A DNA stretch of 64,000 bases from CAVQCX01 sp963711095 (GTDB taxonomy: Bacteria; Pseudomonadota; Gammaproteobacteria; Chromatiales; Chromatiaceae), in assembly GCA_963711095.1 (NCBI GenBank), contig CAVQCX010000030.1, positions 569,506 to 633,505 of the forward strand, written 5' to 3'. The number at the start of each line of letters is the position of its first letter. Position 1 is the first letter of the stretch. This document shows positions 63,387 through 64,000 of the stretch, piece after piece. The notes beneath the pieces were generated by a model. The model worked only from the letters and a program-made list of their open reading frames with translations, did not search any database and had not been told where the DNA came from. The translations under genes and the position numbers were made by a program.

Positions 63387-64000
63387 CCGCTACGATGCAT
63401 TGCACAGCCCCGAGGGCCAGTATCAAGCCGGATCTAACGAACAGGTTTTGCGAAATAAGAGAGATATTACCAAAACGGAAACGATGGAGCGGCTGGAGTT
63501 CGATCTCCTGGCAGCCATGCAAGAACGCCTATTCGAAGAGATCGAGATGGATCAGCGACTATCCAGCAACGATCTGTGCGAGTGGCACGGTCTTTCGTTG
63601 CAAAGCGTCTACGACTGGGCGGGTAACTACCGCAGGGTGAACATGGCCAAGGGCGATTTCCCCCTTCGCCACTGCTCATCTGATACCGAACCTCATGCAG
63701 AGCTATGAGCGCGAGTGCCTGGAGCGATACACGCCGTGCGAGGGAATGCAAACGGATGAATTGGCAGAAGCGCTGGCAGTCTGTCACGTCGAATTCATCC
63801 TCATCCATCCGTTCCGAGAGGGAAATGGACGTCTGGCCCGTACTCTGGCGACAGTGATGGCCCCGCAGGCCGATGGGCCGCTGCTGAATTTCAGCAAGAT
63901 GGAGCGGCAGAAAGGGCAATACGTTCTCGCCATCCACCAGGGACACGACCGCCACTACGATCCCATGAAGCTCATCTTTGCCGAGATTCTGGCCGACTCT
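63379..64000 (+). CDS. Fic-family protein, frame broken, 3' end outside window
   Basis: The ATG at 63379 overlaps the cas3 stop by eight bases (ATGACTGA). The start reads MTDRYDALHSPEGQYQAGSN, then KTETMERLEFDLLAAMQERL and SVYDWAGNYRRVNMAKGDFP, typical of Fic proteins. An extra C in a run of five at about 63659-63663 sends the frame to a stop at 63708. The next frame continues PFATAHLIPNLMQSYERECL to the catalytic motif HPFREGNGRLA (His codon 63806), then runs off the edge. Fic enzymes transfer AMP or related groups to target proteins. No inhibitory S/TxxxE motif was noticed. Its coupling to cas3 suggests co-expression. Confidence 0.85.

Noticed and set aside
59278..64000. CRISPR array near cas3
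   Set aside because: No regularly spaced 25-40-bp repeats occur before or after cas3 inside the window.

Overview
The window is a GC-rich stretch of a Gram-negative, almost certainly gammaproteobacterial chromosome. It carries MSHA-type pilus genes, both glnS and gltX, lipobox lipoproteins, TolC/HlyD parts and a CHASE2 adenylate cyclase. A purple-sulfur or other Chromatiales-like host is plausible but only an inference. About ten single-base frame breaks interrupt otherwise well-kept genes, several in short homopolymers. Base-calling errors are the simplest explanation for many of them, so split genes are described here as whole loci.

Layout. 1-8.8 kb: a leftward MSHA-like pilus operon (major pilin, small membrane protein, MshI, MshE+MshG fused by a frame break, minor pilin, MshJ, MshK, MshL running off the left edge). 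9.5-11.8 kb: SRPBCC/AHSA1 genes with a decayed PhnB-like start, and a SHOCT protein. 12-20.1 kb: a 2365-residue RHS/YD-repeat protein with a cysteine-rich C-terminal tip, preceded by a frame-broken CsgG-like lipoprotein. 20.6-28 kb: accessory genes, namely a serine-hydrolase-like lipoprotein lacking its catalytic motifs, an HMA-like protein, a PilZ protein, an FAD oxidoreductase, two DUF1566 proteins and a broken DUF3303 gene. 28.3-31.2 kb: a glycosylation pair, one a bacterial member of the reversibly glycosylated polypeptide/UDP-arabinopyranose mutase family and the other a two-domain glycosyltransferase. 31.2-33 kb: remnants of a HepT/MntA toxin-antitoxin pair, an IS3 transposase and a possible restriction/helicase gene. 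33-37.3 kb: tRNA-Glu, tRNA-Ala, glnS and gltX. 37.4-39.6 kb: CHASE2 adenylate cyclase.

40-57 kb is the most striking block. It encodes a roughly 3,230-residue DUF4347 adhesin (one frame break), a FecR-domain protein, a TolC-like lipoprotein, a HlyD-like adaptor, a GAF-TM-HlyD adaptor and an M50 metalloprotease-HlyD chimera, all rightward and tightly packed. It looks like a dedicated export system for the adhesin with no ABC ATPase in the cluster.

57.3-64 kb: an aspartate-carbamoyltransferase-like protein lacking the carbamoyl-phosphate motif, tRNA-Val(CAC), then WYL regulator, HIRAN protein, Cas3 (two frame breaks) and Fic (one frame break, cut by the window edge). This last group is the edge of a type I CRISPR-Cas or related defence locus. 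No CRISPR array is inside the window.
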